A DNA stretch of 51,358 nt from Rothia sp. HMSC078H08 (GTDB lineage: Bacteria; Actinomycetota; Actinomycetes; Actinomycetales; Micrococcaceae). Positions 25,822 to 34,743 of this stretch are shown in pieces. The notes beneath the pieces were generated by a model. It searched no databases. It was given only the letters and a program-made list of their open reading frames with translations, and had not been told where the DNA came from. The DNA is taken from positions 18,369-69,726 of the forward strand of contig NZ_KV795252.1 in assembly GCF_001808955.1 (NCBI RefSeq). Reading direction: 5' to 3'. The position numbers and the translations under genes are program-made. The first letter of the stretch is position 1, and every line of letters starts with the position of its first letter.

Positions 25822-27513
25822 CTACTGATAACTCCACACCTTCGAATAGGCGGAGCGATTACTATTACGCGGACGCAACAGGTTCACCATCAACGCCGTC
25901 GTACCAAAGCTCACCGCAATAATCATGCAGGTCGCTGCGGTAAAAGCACCGCCGGGAATCGGGGCAAAAATCGCAATCAGATACAGGATCACCGCGCAGA
26001 ACGACAGGAACAGCGTCGCAATCGTCATCAACGGCACCAGCACCAAACCACCACGCGCCGGCACCGCAAAATCTGCCGGACGCACATAACGCAACACACC
26101 CATACCCACAACCGTCCAGATGGCGGTGACCAGAATAGCGGTCACCACATCCGCCGGGCGATGCCAACCGTTAATAATCGTGGAGGCACCCGTCAGGCAG
26201 GTCGCCACCGCCGCGCAGAGAGCCACCGTGGGCCGCAAGAAACGAGGCGCCGCCAAAAAGAGCGCCGCGCCAGCCGCCGCCGCAAAGGTCGTGTGGCCGC
26301 TGGGGGCCGAGTTGCTCAGCGCCTCCTGAACACCCAGGTCGGGCTTCACGATCAGGTAGTGCTTGAGCAGGTACGTACTCGTCACCGCCGCAGCACCGGC
26401 CAGCACACCAATCAGCGAGGGCAGGAACCGGTGCTTCCAAATCAGCACCGCAACCAGACCCAGCACCGCAATCACACCAACAATCGTGGGCAAAGAATCC
26501 AGCGCAGTCAGGGTCGGACCGCGGTAACTCTTGAACTGGTTCGCGTACTCGGTGTACGCCTGCTCATCAACCTGCTGGCCGGTCGCCGTGTAAATGAAGA
26601 ACACAAACGCGCCGTAGAGAGACAGGCCCAAGAACAGCAACGCCATCACGTGACGCATCAAAATACCGGTACTCGGAAGATGGTGCCCCTGCTCTTCGCC
26701 GGGACGATTCACCGGGCGGCCCGAAGCATCCACGGGAACCTGACCGGTCTGAACATACGCACCGTTCGGGTAGGCGGCGGCAGGATACGCCTCGGGAGGA
26801 TAAGCCACCGGCTGCGGAGGTGCCTGCGGCGGCACACGCTGGGGAAGCGGCTGCTGGGCGCTTATCTGTTCAGCACCCATCTGAGGAGCGCCCATGTGTC
26901 CAGCACCCATATTGGCGTTCAGCGGGAAACCGCTCACCGGAGGCTTCGGCGGATCGAGGCGGCGCGTAGCCTGCATCGGCTCATCCGCGCTGTAGTTCCC
27001 CTGAGAGGCGCGTTCCTGCGGCGAGGGAATCGTCTCAGGAATCTTAATGGGGGCACGGTAAACGCGCGGCAAAGGACGGGTCGCACCAATAACCTCTGAG
27101 GTGTCGGGGTGCGAAGAAATAACTTCGGTATTCGCCGATTCAGCGTTCACGAAACCCGCGTTTACGGAACCCACGTTTGCAGAACCTACAGGCGCAGCTT
27201 CGTGAGCCGGCGACGAACCGTAATCCGTCAAAACTTTCGTACGGTCATCACTGTGCGCAGCGGCATGGGTAGCCGTTTCGTGGGAGGCGAGCACCTGGGT
27301 AGCGTCCTGATAATCAGAAAGCACCGCAGTCGGGTCCTGATAATCGGAGAGAACCGCAGTCTCATCAGAGGAAAACACCGTAGTCGGCGCGTTATCGGCA
27401 GCGGCTGCACGCACGTCATCGGGGTGAAGCACACTGGTAGCGTCGAGGTTTTCGGAGCTCTCCCAACCGGAGTTTCCCGAACCTGATGTATTCGCTTGCG
27501 GTGTCTTCTTCAT
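25822..27513 (-). CDS. PAP2 superfamily membrane phosphatase with long N-terminal region
   Basis: A protein of about 563 residues. The C-terminal half has six hydrophobic segments and the PAP2 signature: KPDLGV, PSGHTTFAAA and GWHRPADVV, typical of lipid or undecaprenyl phosphatases. The N-terminal half is cytoplasmic, disordered, and contains at least seven short Thr-x-Val-hydrophobic motifs (ATSVL, TTVF, TAVLSDYQD twice, ATQVL, TKVL, NTEVI), then a Pro/Ala/Met-rich linker. The start is uncertain: ATG 27513 (MKKTPQ) has AAGG nearby but close; ATG 27552 and the far upstream 27618 are alternatives. Substrate is unknown. Confidence 0.8.
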   Translation of the reverse strand: MKKTPQANTSGSGNSGWESSENLDATSVLHPDDVRAAAADNAPTTVFSSDETAVLSDYQDPTAVLSDYQDATQVLASHETATHAAAHSDDRTKVLTDYGSSPAHEAAPVGSANVGSVNAGFVNAESANTEVISSHPDTSEVIGATRPLPRVYRAPIKIPETIPSPQERASQGNYSADEPMQATRRLDPPKPPVSGFPLNANMGAGHMGAPQMGAEQISAQQPLPQRVPPQAPPQPVAYPPEAYPAAAYPNGAYVQTGQVPVDASGRPVNRPGEEQGHHLPSTGILMRHVMALLFLGLSLYGAFVFFIYTATGQQVDEQAYTEYANQFKSYRGPTLTALDSLPTIVGVIAVLGLVAVLIWKHRFLPSLIGVLAGAAAVTSTYLLKHYLIVKPDLGVQEALSNSAPSGHTTFAAAAGAALFLAAPRFLRPTVALCAAVATCLTGASTIINGWHRPADVVTAILVTAIWTVVGMGVLRYVRPADFAVPARGGLVLVPLMTIATLFLSFCAVILYLIAIFAPIPGGAFTAATCMIIAVSFGTTALMVNLLRPRNSNRSAYSKVWSYQ

Positions 27514-27794
27514 AACCCTTCGTACCTTCTCGCCCTCATGTCTGTTAGCCATACCCGAGCCCGCCGATGCCAGCCCCTCAAAACAGTAGCCCCCAAGCTG
27601 CCGTTTTATGCGAAGCACCGTCCGAGTTCTCGGGCGAATAACTACCTACTATCCCAGGTTAAGCTATGAAAAACTAAAGTTTTTTCGACCACAACCTGAG
27701 AGTTTCCAGAGAATGCGTGACAGGGTGCGAGCGCACCCCCCCGCCCCCGGAATGTTATGGTGAGCTCATAGCGCATCGAAGAAGGGCAGATACC

Positions 27795-28850
27795 TTGAAC
27801 ACCAGTATGAGCGTGCCGCCTCTCGGCTACGGTTTTCACCTCACGAACACTCCCCTGCCGCCACTGCAGGAGGTTCTGGAGAACCTTTTCACGGTCGAAA
27901 TTCCGATGACGGTCACCTTCCGTGGGGTCAATAGCCGCCAGAGCGCGCTGATTTGCGGCCCGCACGGCTGGGGCGAGTTCGCGCCCTTCCTCGAGTACGG
28001 TCCGCAGGAGTCTGCGGCGTGGCTTGCCTGCGCGCTGGAGGCGGCGTGGCTGCCCACCCCGGAGCCGGTGCGTACGCGCATCCCGCTGAACGCCACTCTG
28101 CCCGCAGTACCTGCGGAGCGTGTGCCGGAGGTGCTCGCCAAGTACGCCGGTGATATTCAGGAACTCAAAATCAAGGTGGCTGAGAAGGGCCAGAGCCTCG
28201 CCGACGATATTGCCCGTGTAGCGGCGGCACGAGAAGCACTCCCGAATGCACGCCTGAAGGTGGACGCAAACATGGGCTACACCTTCGCCGGTGCCCTTGA
28301 TGCGCTGCGCAAGCTCTGCGAGTACGGCATTATCTACGCCGAGCAGCCCGTGGCATCCATTGAAGATATGGCGGCGCTCCGCTTTGCCATTGCCAAGGAG
28401 GGGCAGCCCGCCCGCATTGCCGCGGACGAGTCGATTCGTAAGGCGGAAGACCCGCTGAAGGTGGCGCGCGCGAACGCCGCGGACCTGATGGTTATTAAGG
28501 CGGCACCTCTGGGCGGTGTACGCCGTGCGCTCGCGCTGGTGGAGCAGGCGCAGCTTCCGGCGGTGGTTTCTTCTGCGTTGGAGTCTTCGGTGGGCATTGG
28601 TGTCGGTGCGTCCCTGGCGGCTTCCCTTCCGACTTTGAGGTACGGGTGCGGTCTGGGCACGGTCTCCCTCATGGCTGAGGACGTCACCGATGAGCCGCTC
28701 ATCGCCCGCGACGGGTTCATGGACCTGCGCACCATCACCCCCAGCCCGCAGCGCCTGGAGCGTCTTGCCACCGATGAGCAGACCCGCCAGTGGTGGGTGG
28801 AACGAGTTACCGCCTGCTACCGCGTTCTGGAACGCACCGCTGATCTGTAA
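27795..28850 (+). CDS. menC: o-Succinylbenzoate synthase
   Basis: A 351-residue enolase-superfamily enzyme that dehydrates SHCHC to o-succinylbenzoate in menaquinone synthesis. Catalytic and metal residues are visible: the lysine in ELKIKV, aspartate in KVDANMGYT, glutamate in YAEQPV, aspartate in IAADESIRK, and lysine in VIKAAPLGG. I chose the TTG at 27795 with AAGGG eight bases upstream; an ATG at 27807 has no site. It lies 77 bases before menD, on the same strand. Confidence 0.92.
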   Translation: MNTSMSVPPLGYGFHLTNTPLPPLQEVLENLFTVEIPMTVTFRGVNSRQSALICGPHGWGEFAPFLEYGPQESAAWLACALEAAWLPTPEPVRTRIPLNATLPAVPAERVPEVLAKYAGDIQELKIKVAEKGQSLADDIARVAAAREALPNARLKVDANMGYTFAGALDALRKLCEYGIIYAEQPVASIEDMAALRFAIAKEGQPARIAADESIRKAEDPLKVARANAADLMVIKAAPLGGVRRALALVEQAQLPAVVSSALESSVGIGVGASLAASLPTLRYGCGLGTVSLMAEDVTDEPLIARDGFMDLRTITPSPQRLERLATDEQTRQWWVERVTACYRVLERTADL

Positions 28851-28915
28851 CGGCTAGTGCCGTAATGATGAGGTCGTGAAGGGTAACCATAACTGAAGGA
28901 AAATGCCCTCGGCAT

Positions 28916-28921
28916 TAGAAT
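28916..28921 (+). promoter_or_regulatory. -10 element TAGAAT for leaderless menD mRNA
   Basis: TAGAAT ends 6 bases before the GTG start at 28928, and no ribosome-binding site is present. menD therefore has its own promoter although it follows menC closely. Confidence 0.6.
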
Positions 28922-28927
28922 GGTACG

Positions 28928-30757
28928 GTGACTGAAAACCGCTCAACCCCCGCCATGCTCACCGCAGTATCCGTGCTCGATTCGCTGATTCGTGCCGGTA
29001 TGCGGCATGTTGTCGTGTCTCCGGGATCCCGCAGCGCACCTCTTGCGTACGCTATTGCCGCCGCCGCTGAAGCCGGCGCCCTGATTGCGCACGTGCGTGT
29101 GGACGAGCGAAGTGCAGCCTTCACCGCCCTGGGTATTGCGAAGGCGTCCGGTCAGCCGGTGGGTCTGGTGTGCACCTCCGGTACGGCGCTGGGCGAGTAC
29201 ATGCCCGCTGTCATGGAGGCGTACCACGCCGGCGTGCCCCTGGCGGTGCTGAGCGCTGACCGCCCGGAGCGTCTGCGCGGTAGCGGCGTGAATCAGACGA
29301 CCCGCCAGGCGAGTTTCTTCCATCCTTTTGTGCGTGCTGAAGCTGATTTGACCTCCTACCCCGAGCAGGTGGAGGGTGAGCAGACTCAGGCTTTTGCCGC
29401 CTGCCTGAATGCGCTGACCGGTCGTAGTGCCGAGCATTGGCGCAAGCAGTCGACGGAGCCGATTGGCCCGGTGCACCTGAACATTTGTTTTGATACGCCG
29501 CTGACCCCCTCTGGCCGTTTTGCGCAGATGCTGCCGCAGTGGGCGCAGAGCCTGCTGGAAGATTACGACCCGCAGGCTGAGGGTCGCGCCCGCGCCGCCC
29601 GCGCCGAGGGTTCCGGGCTCTCCAGCGCCGAGCAGCGTTGGCTTCTGGATTCTTTGGAGGCGCAGGCGGACCTTGCGGAGTTCACCCCGGCGCACCGTAC
29701 CGTGGTGGTTGCCGCTGACGGTGCCGGCGAGTTTGCGGCGGAGTTCGCGCGCGTGCTGAACCTGCCGCTGTTTGCGGAGCCTTCCTCCGAGGCGCGCCAC
29801 GGCGCAACCTCCATTCCTCACTACCCGCAGCTGCTCGCTGATGGTTCGTTCGCCCCCGCCGCGCAGATTGAGCGTGTGGTGCTCTTCGGCCACCCGACGC
29901 TTTCGCGCCCGATTACCGCACTGCTGGAACGCGAAGATATTCAGTGCGCGTTCTACGCCCCGCGCCGCGCCAGCTGGTACGAGCCGGGCGCTCGCTCCTT
30001 CGTGGAGCTGTCAACCCCGCACGAGCTCGCCGAGTTTGCGTGCGCATCCTCTGCTGCCGCTGATGAGCTGGTGGACGAGCTGAGCTGGCTAGAGCAGTGG
30101 GTTGAGCCCGCCCGCGAGCTGCAGGATGAGTGCCTGCGCGCCATTGCCGCCTACGAACATCCCGGTGCTGAGAGCACGGTTGACTACACCGATTACCGCA
30201 ACCGCACCGCTGGCCGCTCCTACGCCCGCCGCGTCTGGCAGGATGCGGTGGCTCAGCGCCGCCTCATGGTGCTGGGTTCTTCAAACCTGGTGCGTGATTT
30301 GGATGCGGCAGCCCCCGCCCTGGGCGAGCCCGCCCCCGCGCGCGTGTTTGCTAATCGCGGTCTTGCCGGTATTGACGGGACGATTGCGACCGCTATTGGT
30401 GTGTCTCTGTCTGGCTACTATCCTGCCGGTGTGGATGAGAACTCCCTCCCGGTCATTGGTGGTACCGCCCTGCCGGTGACCCTGCTGTGCGGTGACCTGA
30501 CCTTCCAGCACGATGTGTCCTCGCTGAACCTGCCGAATACGGAGCTTCTTCCCGAGCTGCGTGTTGAGGTCTTTGACGATGCCGGTGGCGGTATTTTCAC
30601 GACCCTTGAACACGGTGATATGGCTCGTCAGGAGCAGTTCACCGCCGCTGTGGACCGTTTCTTCACGGTGGCTGCCGCCCCGAACACTGATTTGGCGCGC
30701 ATGGCTGCCGGGTTTGGCACCGAATCGGGCGTTGAGGTGCGCATTCACACACCCTAA
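28928..30757 (+). CDS. menD: SEPHCHC synthase (MenD)
   Basis: A 609-residue thiamine-diphosphate enzyme that joins isochorismate and 2-oxoglutarate. Visible features are HVVVSPGSRSAPLAYA near the N-terminus, the catalytic glutamate region VRVDERSAAFTALGIAK, CTSGTALGEYMPAVMEA, and ADRPERLRGSGVNQTTRQ. The C-terminal ThDP region has FANRGLAGIDGTIATAIG, LLCGDLTFQHDVSSL and the DDAGGGIF metal motif. It is somewhat longer than usual because of inserts in the middle domain. The GTG start gives a leaderless message. Confidence 0.95.
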   Translation: MTENRSTPAMLTAVSVLDSLIRAGMRHVVVSPGSRSAPLAYAIAAAAEAGALIAHVRVDERSAAFTALGIAKASGQPVGLVCTSGTALGEYMPAVMEAYHAGVPLAVLSADRPERLRGSGVNQTTRQASFFHPFVRAEADLTSYPEQVEGEQTQAFAACLNALTGRSAEHWRKQSTEPIGPVHLNICFDTPLTPSGRFAQMLPQWAQSLLEDYDPQAEGRARAARAEGSGLSSAEQRWLLDSLEAQADLAEFTPAHRTVVVAADGAGEFAAEFARVLNLPLFAEPSSEARHGATSIPHYPQLLADGSFAPAAQIERVVLFGHPTLSRPITALLEREDIQCAFYAPRRASWYEPGARSFVELSTPHELAEFACASSAAADELVDELSWLEQWVEPARELQDECLRAIAAYEHPGAESTVDYTDYRNRTAGRSYARRVWQDAVAQRRLMVLGSSNLVRDLDAAAPALGEPAPARVFANRGLAGIDGTIATAIGVSLSGYYPAGVDENSLPVIGGTALPVTLLCGDLTFQHDVSSLNLPNTELLPELRVEVFDDAGGGIFTTLEHGDMARQEQFTAAVDRFFTVAAAPNTDLARMAAGFGTESGVEVRIHTP

Positions 30758-31034
30758 AACTGTTTCTAAAGGCAGCAGGCTAAGCCCCGTGCGCAGGGTT
30801 GAACGATATACTGAAAATTACCTGTGCCGTAGCCTTCCGTGGCTGAAAGCTAGCCGGTCGTAGCGGTTTCACTCGCCGTTGCATTCGTGTTTTTTGCGCG
30901 CCTGCTGACGTAAGGCACCCTATCTATCATTTATTGACCTTCACGCTCTTGCCGCTGATGCACACCGCCCGCGACCCGAGGTTTTACCCCGGCTAGCCCG
31001 GTGCATGCGGCGGACGTCGCTCCCAAGGATTCTC
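30758..31034 (+). promoter_or_regulatory. Spacer after menD with candidate -10
   Basis: There is no gene in this 277-base stretch. TATACT (30807-30812) could be a -10 for the glycosyltransferase-like gene, giving a leader of about 215 bases. No clear -35 and no terminator for menD were found. Confidence 0.3.
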
Positions 31035-32054
31035 ATGAGCTCACTCGATATTATTGTTGCTGTCCCCTCCGGAGCCGGTTGGGTTCCCGTACACGCCATG
31101 GCGGAGCTTCTCGCCCGCTACACCGGCGGCACCGTGCACACCGTGGATGTGGGCGCATCCCTCAGCAAGGAGACCAAGCTTCTGGCGCGCCTGCCCCGCC
31201 TCAAGGGCGGCTCTAAGCGTTGCCTGGTGATTGCTTCTGACCCCGGTCAGCTGTACGCCATTTCGCAGCGTTCCTTCGCGTTCCGCCGCTACGGCGCGAT
31301 TTACGGCTGGGTGATTGATAGTTTCTGGGATGACCGTATTCCCGCGGTGGCTAAGTCCTCCACCTACGACCGTATTTTCGTTGCGGACGTTGACGACGTT
31401 CAGCCCTGGACCGCTGCGGGCGTGAAGGCCCCCGGCGTTCTGCCCTGGGGTGCGGATGTTTGGAGCAAGTTCAGCGACCGTCTGGCGGCGCTGGAGTCGA
31501 AGAGCACCGACCTGCTGCGCGTGGGCCGTCAGCCCGCCGCCTACGAAGATGACGAGGCGACCGCCGCCCTCGCCGGCGAGCTGGGTCTGAGCTTTGAGGG
31601 CCGCCCACCCTTCGGCGCAAATGACCGCGAGTCGGCTCAGCACCTGCAGGATTCTCTGAACCGCGCGAAGTTCCTGCTGGCGTTCTCTACTTCGGTCAGC
31701 CCGGCACCCTACACTCACCCGACCAAGGAGTACATCACCGGTCGTTGGACCGATGCGTTGGCTTCGGGCGTGACCGTGGTCGGCAAGGTTCCGAACACGA
31801 CCACCGTACGCGAGATTCTCTGGGACGGCGCGACCATCGACATTGACCACGCGGATGCTCGTGCGGGCCTCGCGCAGGTTGCCGAGGCTGCCTCCCGCTG
31901 GACTCCGGCACAGGGTGAGCAGCAGATTCGTCAGGCGCTGCAGCGCCTGGATTGGCGTCACCGTTTCGTTCAGCTGTGCGAGGCAATGGGTGAGGTCCCT
32001 GCCTCCCTGAAGGCTGATTGCGAGGCAATGCGCGCCCAGTACGTTCAGCACTAA
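31035..32054 (+). CDS. Glycosyltransferase-like protein
   Basis: A 339-residue soluble protein resembling GT-B glycosyltransferases of the CgeB/GT4 kind. The N-terminal domain begins DIIVAVPSGAGWVPVHAMAEL, and the C-terminal domain has NRAKFLLAFSTSVSPAPYTHPTKEY followed by GRWTDALASGVTVVG, where families with this fold bind the nucleotide sugar. Donor and acceptor are unknown. The ATG at 31035 has AAGGA five bases upstream. It sits between menD and a converging MBL-fold gene; there is no evident link to quinone synthesis. Confidence 0.6.
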   Translation: MSSLDIIVAVPSGAGWVPVHAMAELLARYTGGTVHTVDVGASLSKETKLLARLPRLKGGSKRCLVIASDPGQLYAISQRSFAFRRYGAIYGWVIDSFWDDRIPAVAKSSTYDRIFVADVDDVQPWTAAGVKAPGVLPWGADVWSKFSDRLAALESKSTDLLRVGRQPAAYEDDEATAALAGELGLSFEGRPPFGANDRESAQHLQDSLNRAKFLLAFSTSVSPAPYTHPTKEYITGRWTDALASGVTVVGKVPNTTTVREILWDGATIDIDHADARAGLAQVAEAASRWTPAQGEQQIRQALQRLDWRHRFVQLCEAMGEVPASLKADCEAMRAQYVQH

Positions 32055-32096
32055 AAACGTCACCTCGCTGAAGGTAAACAGCTGAGGCTATATAAA

Positions 32097-32137
32097 AGGT
32101 GAGGGCTGGTTTCTATCACAGAAACCAGCCCTCACCT
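32097..32137. terminator. Bidirectional terminator
   Basis: A perfect 18-bp stem AGGTGAGGGCTGGTTTCT and its complement enclose a 5-base loop. A T-run lies on both strands. It separates the convergent glycosyltransferase-like and MBL-fold genes. Confidence 0.9.
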
Positions 32138-32173
32138 GTATTTATACCCCATGAGGCATATTGCATACGGGGT

Positions 32174-33082
32174 TTAGTACGATGCCTGACCCAGAGTAAT
32201 CGGACCCGTGAAACCACTGGTATCCGGGTGCTCCGAATCGAGGTACGCCGCCACCGGTGCGTTCTCCAGCTGAGCCAATCGATCCAGCAGGAAGCGAGTC
32301 GCACCCGGCGCATACGGCAGCTTATACATTGCCGCGGTAGTTGCTTCATCCTCACGGTCCAGAGTGGAGGAACGAATCGACTCAATAGCGGTCACCATGG
32401 TGTTACGCTCACGCTCCACAAAGGTGCGGTCTACCGGCTCACCGTTACCGGGCACATACACGCGGTAACGATCAAATTCGAGCACGGCACCGAGAGTGTC
32501 AATCCAACGGTCGGGGAAGGAATCCTCGAAATAGGGATCGGTACCCTCTTCAATCAGACCACCCATGAAGAGCACGTCTTCAATACCGACCAGAATGTCA
32601 CCATCGGTGTGGCCGGGACCCATGTACATGAGGGTTGCGCTACGCTCACCCAGATCAATGGGGGTGAAGGTAATGCCGTCACCGCTATTGGCGACCAGGC
32701 GGTTGGGGACAATAATATTGGTGGCTGCACCCTGATGGTGCGCCATTTCCGGTTCGAGCGTCTCGACGTAGGGACGCTGCGCCTCACCGTATTTACGAAT
32801 TGCGCGCGCGGCGCGAGGATGCGCCCAGAATTCTTCGGCACCCATTGCCGCGAAAACATCGTTACCGAAGAAACGCTCATAGTGTCCATGAGTGTTTACG
32901 ACGGTGATAGGAAGGCGCGTGAGACGGCGAACCTCATCATAGATTTCGGTTGCCTGACGGGGACCTGCGCCGGTATCCACGACAAGTGCCCGTTCCAGTC
33001 CGAGGACCAGTCCGGTGTTCAGTCGGTAGTTGTCGGTCGCAATACGGTACACGCCGTCTGCGAGTTCAATAGTACGAGCCAT
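32174..33082 (-). CDS. MBL-fold protein with altered metal site
   Basis: A 302-residue metallo-beta-lactamase-fold protein. The usual HxHxDH motif reads HGHYER (His65, His67, then Glu69, Arg70), GHTDGD is intact (His158, Asp162), and the usual PGHG is PGNG (Asn213). Site-one ligands are therefore kept, while three ligands of site two are replaced. The protein may bind one metal, use another chemistry, or have lost hydrolase activity. The fold otherwise aligns well. The start ATG 33082 follows TAGGGT by 7 bases, a leaderless arrangement; the upstream frame to 33142 is unlikely. It is divergent from gluQRS. Confidence 0.75.
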   Translation of the reverse strand: MARTIELADGVYRIATDNYRLNTGLVLGLERALVVDTGAGPRQATEIYDEVRRLTRLPITVVNTHGHYERFFGNDVFAAMGAEEFWAHPRAARAIRKYGEAQRPYVETLEPEMAHHQGAATNIIVPNRLVANSGDGITFTPIDLGERSATLMYMGPGHTDGDILVGIEDVLFMGGLIEEGTDPYFEDSFPDRWIDTLGAVLEFDRYRVYVPGNGEPVDRTFVERERNTMVTAIESIRSSTLDREDEATTAAMYKLPYAPGATRFLLDRLAQLENAPVAAYLDSEHPDTSGFTGPITLGQASY

Positions 33083-33336
33083 AGATACAACCCTACTGTA
33101 ATTTTTGGCGACTGAGGGGCTATTCGGGCTTCTGGAGAACATATTTTTGCACTATTGCACATCACTAAGGGCATAAAAGTGCATCATTCCGTATAATTAC
33201 GTCTCTACGGGCAGGTGGCACGTGATGCTTGACAACCTCTGCAGATTGATTAGTCGGGTAGCGCATTCTCCCAGCTAGTCCAGCTCTGATTAGGCTCTGA
33301 GCAAGAACCAGAAATCACGCCCTATAGGATAGGAGT
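33083..33336. promoter_or_regulatory. Divergent promoter region, MBL-fold gene / gluQRS
   Basis: On the minus strand TAGGGT (33090-33095) ends 7 bases before the MBL ATG. On the plus strand TAGGAT (33325-33330) ends 6 bases before the gluQRS ATG; the AGGAG that overlaps it is too close to act as a ribosome-binding site. A TATAAT (33192-33197) and a TTGACA (about 33230) are further candidates without a good partner. Confidence 0.5.
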
Positions 33337-34362
33337 ATGACTTCTTCCCTCACCTCGTCTTCCACCCCTTCGAACCTGCCTTTCCCCAGCGGTACCGGAC
33401 GCTACGCCCCCTCCCCTTCGGGGGATTTGCATCTGGGTAATTTGCGTACCGCTATTTTGGCGTGGGCGATGGCGCGCCGCGGTGGCAAGTCCTTCTATTT
33501 GCGTGTGGAGGATTTGGATCGTGTGCGCCCGGGTGCTGCGGAGCGTCAGATTGCTGACTTGGCGACTCTGGGCCTGGATTGGGATGCGAGCCCCGGCACC
33601 TCGACGGAGCGTATTGAGGGTAGCGAAAGCACCGAGGGCAAGGAGGCAGGGGTGCTGTATCAGAGCACGCGCCTTGCCGCCTATGAGCAGGCGGTTCAGC
33701 ACCTACGAGAGGCGGGCCTCGTGTACGAGTGTTACTGCACCCGCCGCGAAATTCAGGAGGCGTCGAGCGCCCCGCACGGTGCACCGGGCGCCTACCCGGG
33801 TACTTGCCGCGACCTAAGCGAGGACCAGCGGGAGGAGCGCCGCACCCAGCGTCCGCCGGCTCTGCGTCTGCGTGCCGAGTGCACGAACTACACGGTACAG
33901 GATGATTTTTACGGCACCTACACCGGCCTGGTGGATGATTTTGTGCTGGTGCGCAATGACGGCACCTACGCCTATAACCTAACCTCCGTGGTGGACGATG
34001 CTTTTGTGGGGGTTGAGCAGATTGTGCGCGGTGATGATCTGTTGCCTTCTGCGCCCCGCCAGTCGTATTTGGCGCAGCTTTTGGGTTTGACGCAGCCGCG
34101 TTACGCGCATGTGCCGCTGGCGCTGAACGAGGAGGGCAAGCGCCTGGCGAAGCGTGACGGTGCGGTGACTCTGCCGCAGTTGCGTGAGGCGGGCGTTGAA
34201 ATCCCTACGATTTTGGGGTGGATTGCCGCATCTATTCCGGTGTATAACGCCGATGGCTCCACCCATTCGGCGGATGTTCCGGTGCCCAATGCGGCAGCGA
34301 TTTTGGAGCGTTTTGATCCGGCTCGTATGGCTACTGAACCATGGGTTGTGAGGGATCTCTAA
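33337..34362 (+). CDS. gluQRS: Glutamyl-Q tRNA(Asp) synthetase
   Basis: A 341-residue paralogue of glutamyl-tRNA synthetase that lacks the anticodon-binding domain and glutamylates queuosine in tRNA-Asp. RYAPSPSGDLHLGN gives the HIGH-like motif HLGN (32-35), RVEDLDRVRPG and GLDWD follow, a zinc site is formed by CYCTRREI and YPGTCRDL, and KRLAKRDG is the KMSKS-like motif. An insert of about 15 residues with GSESTEGKE is unusual. The message appears leaderless. Confidence 0.92.
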   Translation: MTSSLTSSSTPSNLPFPSGTGRYAPSPSGDLHLGNLRTAILAWAMARRGGKSFYLRVEDLDRVRPGAAERQIADLATLGLDWDASPGTSTERIEGSESTEGKEAGVLYQSTRLAAYEQAVQHLREAGLVYECYCTRREIQEASSAPHGAPGAYPGTCRDLSEDQREERRTQRPPALRLRAECTNYTVQDDFYGTYTGLVDDFVLVRNDGTYAYNLTSVVDDAFVGVEQIVRGDDLLPSAPRQSYLAQLLGLTQPRYAHVPLALNEEGKRLAKRDGAVTLPQLREAGVEIPTILGWIAASIPVYNADGSTHSADVPVPNAAAILERFDPARMATEPWVVRDL

Positions 34363-34490
34363 GCCTCTGTGACATTGTCGTGTAACAGTTCAACACTCCG
34401 AACGGCTTTTAAATTTTTCGTTTAATTCGTTTTAGATGCATATGCCATTGAGCGTTTGCGTTGCTTTTCAACTACATATCTTTCACTCAA
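34363..34490 (+). other. Spacer after gluQRS
   Basis: AT-rich spacer without a gene; open frames on both strands (34422-34630) run through the palindromic terminator and are not supported. Confidence 0.4.
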
Positions 34491-34533
34491 GTGCCCGAAA
34501 CCCTGAAATTCAAGGATTTTTCGGGCACTTTTT
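34491..34533 (+). terminator. Terminator downstream of gluQRS
   Basis: GTGCCCGAAA pairs with TTTCGGGCAC, with a loop of about 18 bases followed by TTTTT. Confidence 0.8.
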
Positions 34534-34655
34534 CGCACACGCTCCCACAATGACCCACGTGTACGACCATGGATTTTACACAGAAAATACATATTTATTC
34601 CATAGATCCTCACCCCTAAGCGTCAAATAGACTTTATTTTCAGTCCTTCAAAGCC

Positions 34656-34701
34656 TAGACTGTATCCTATGCCACTCATAAAGTTATGGGGTAGCGCATA
34701 A
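34656..34701 (+). promoter_or_regulatory. putP promoter with candidate leaderless leader peptide
   Basis: A -10 TAGACT (34656-34661) ends 7 bases before an ATG at 34669 that opens a 10-codon frame, MPLIKLWGSA, with stop TAA at 34699-34701. putP begins 42 bases later with its own ribosome-binding site. The spacing is the same as for leaderless genes in this window, so the short frame could be translated and could regulate putP. A second TAGACT lies near 34628. Confidence 0.4.
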
Positions 34702-34743
34702 ATACACACAGGCGCACACTACCACCAGGAGAGAAGGAACATT

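Noticed and set aside
34422..34630. Overlapping open frames on both strands
   Set aside because: They run across the palindromic terminator at 34491-34533, which keeps both strands open. No start signals are present.
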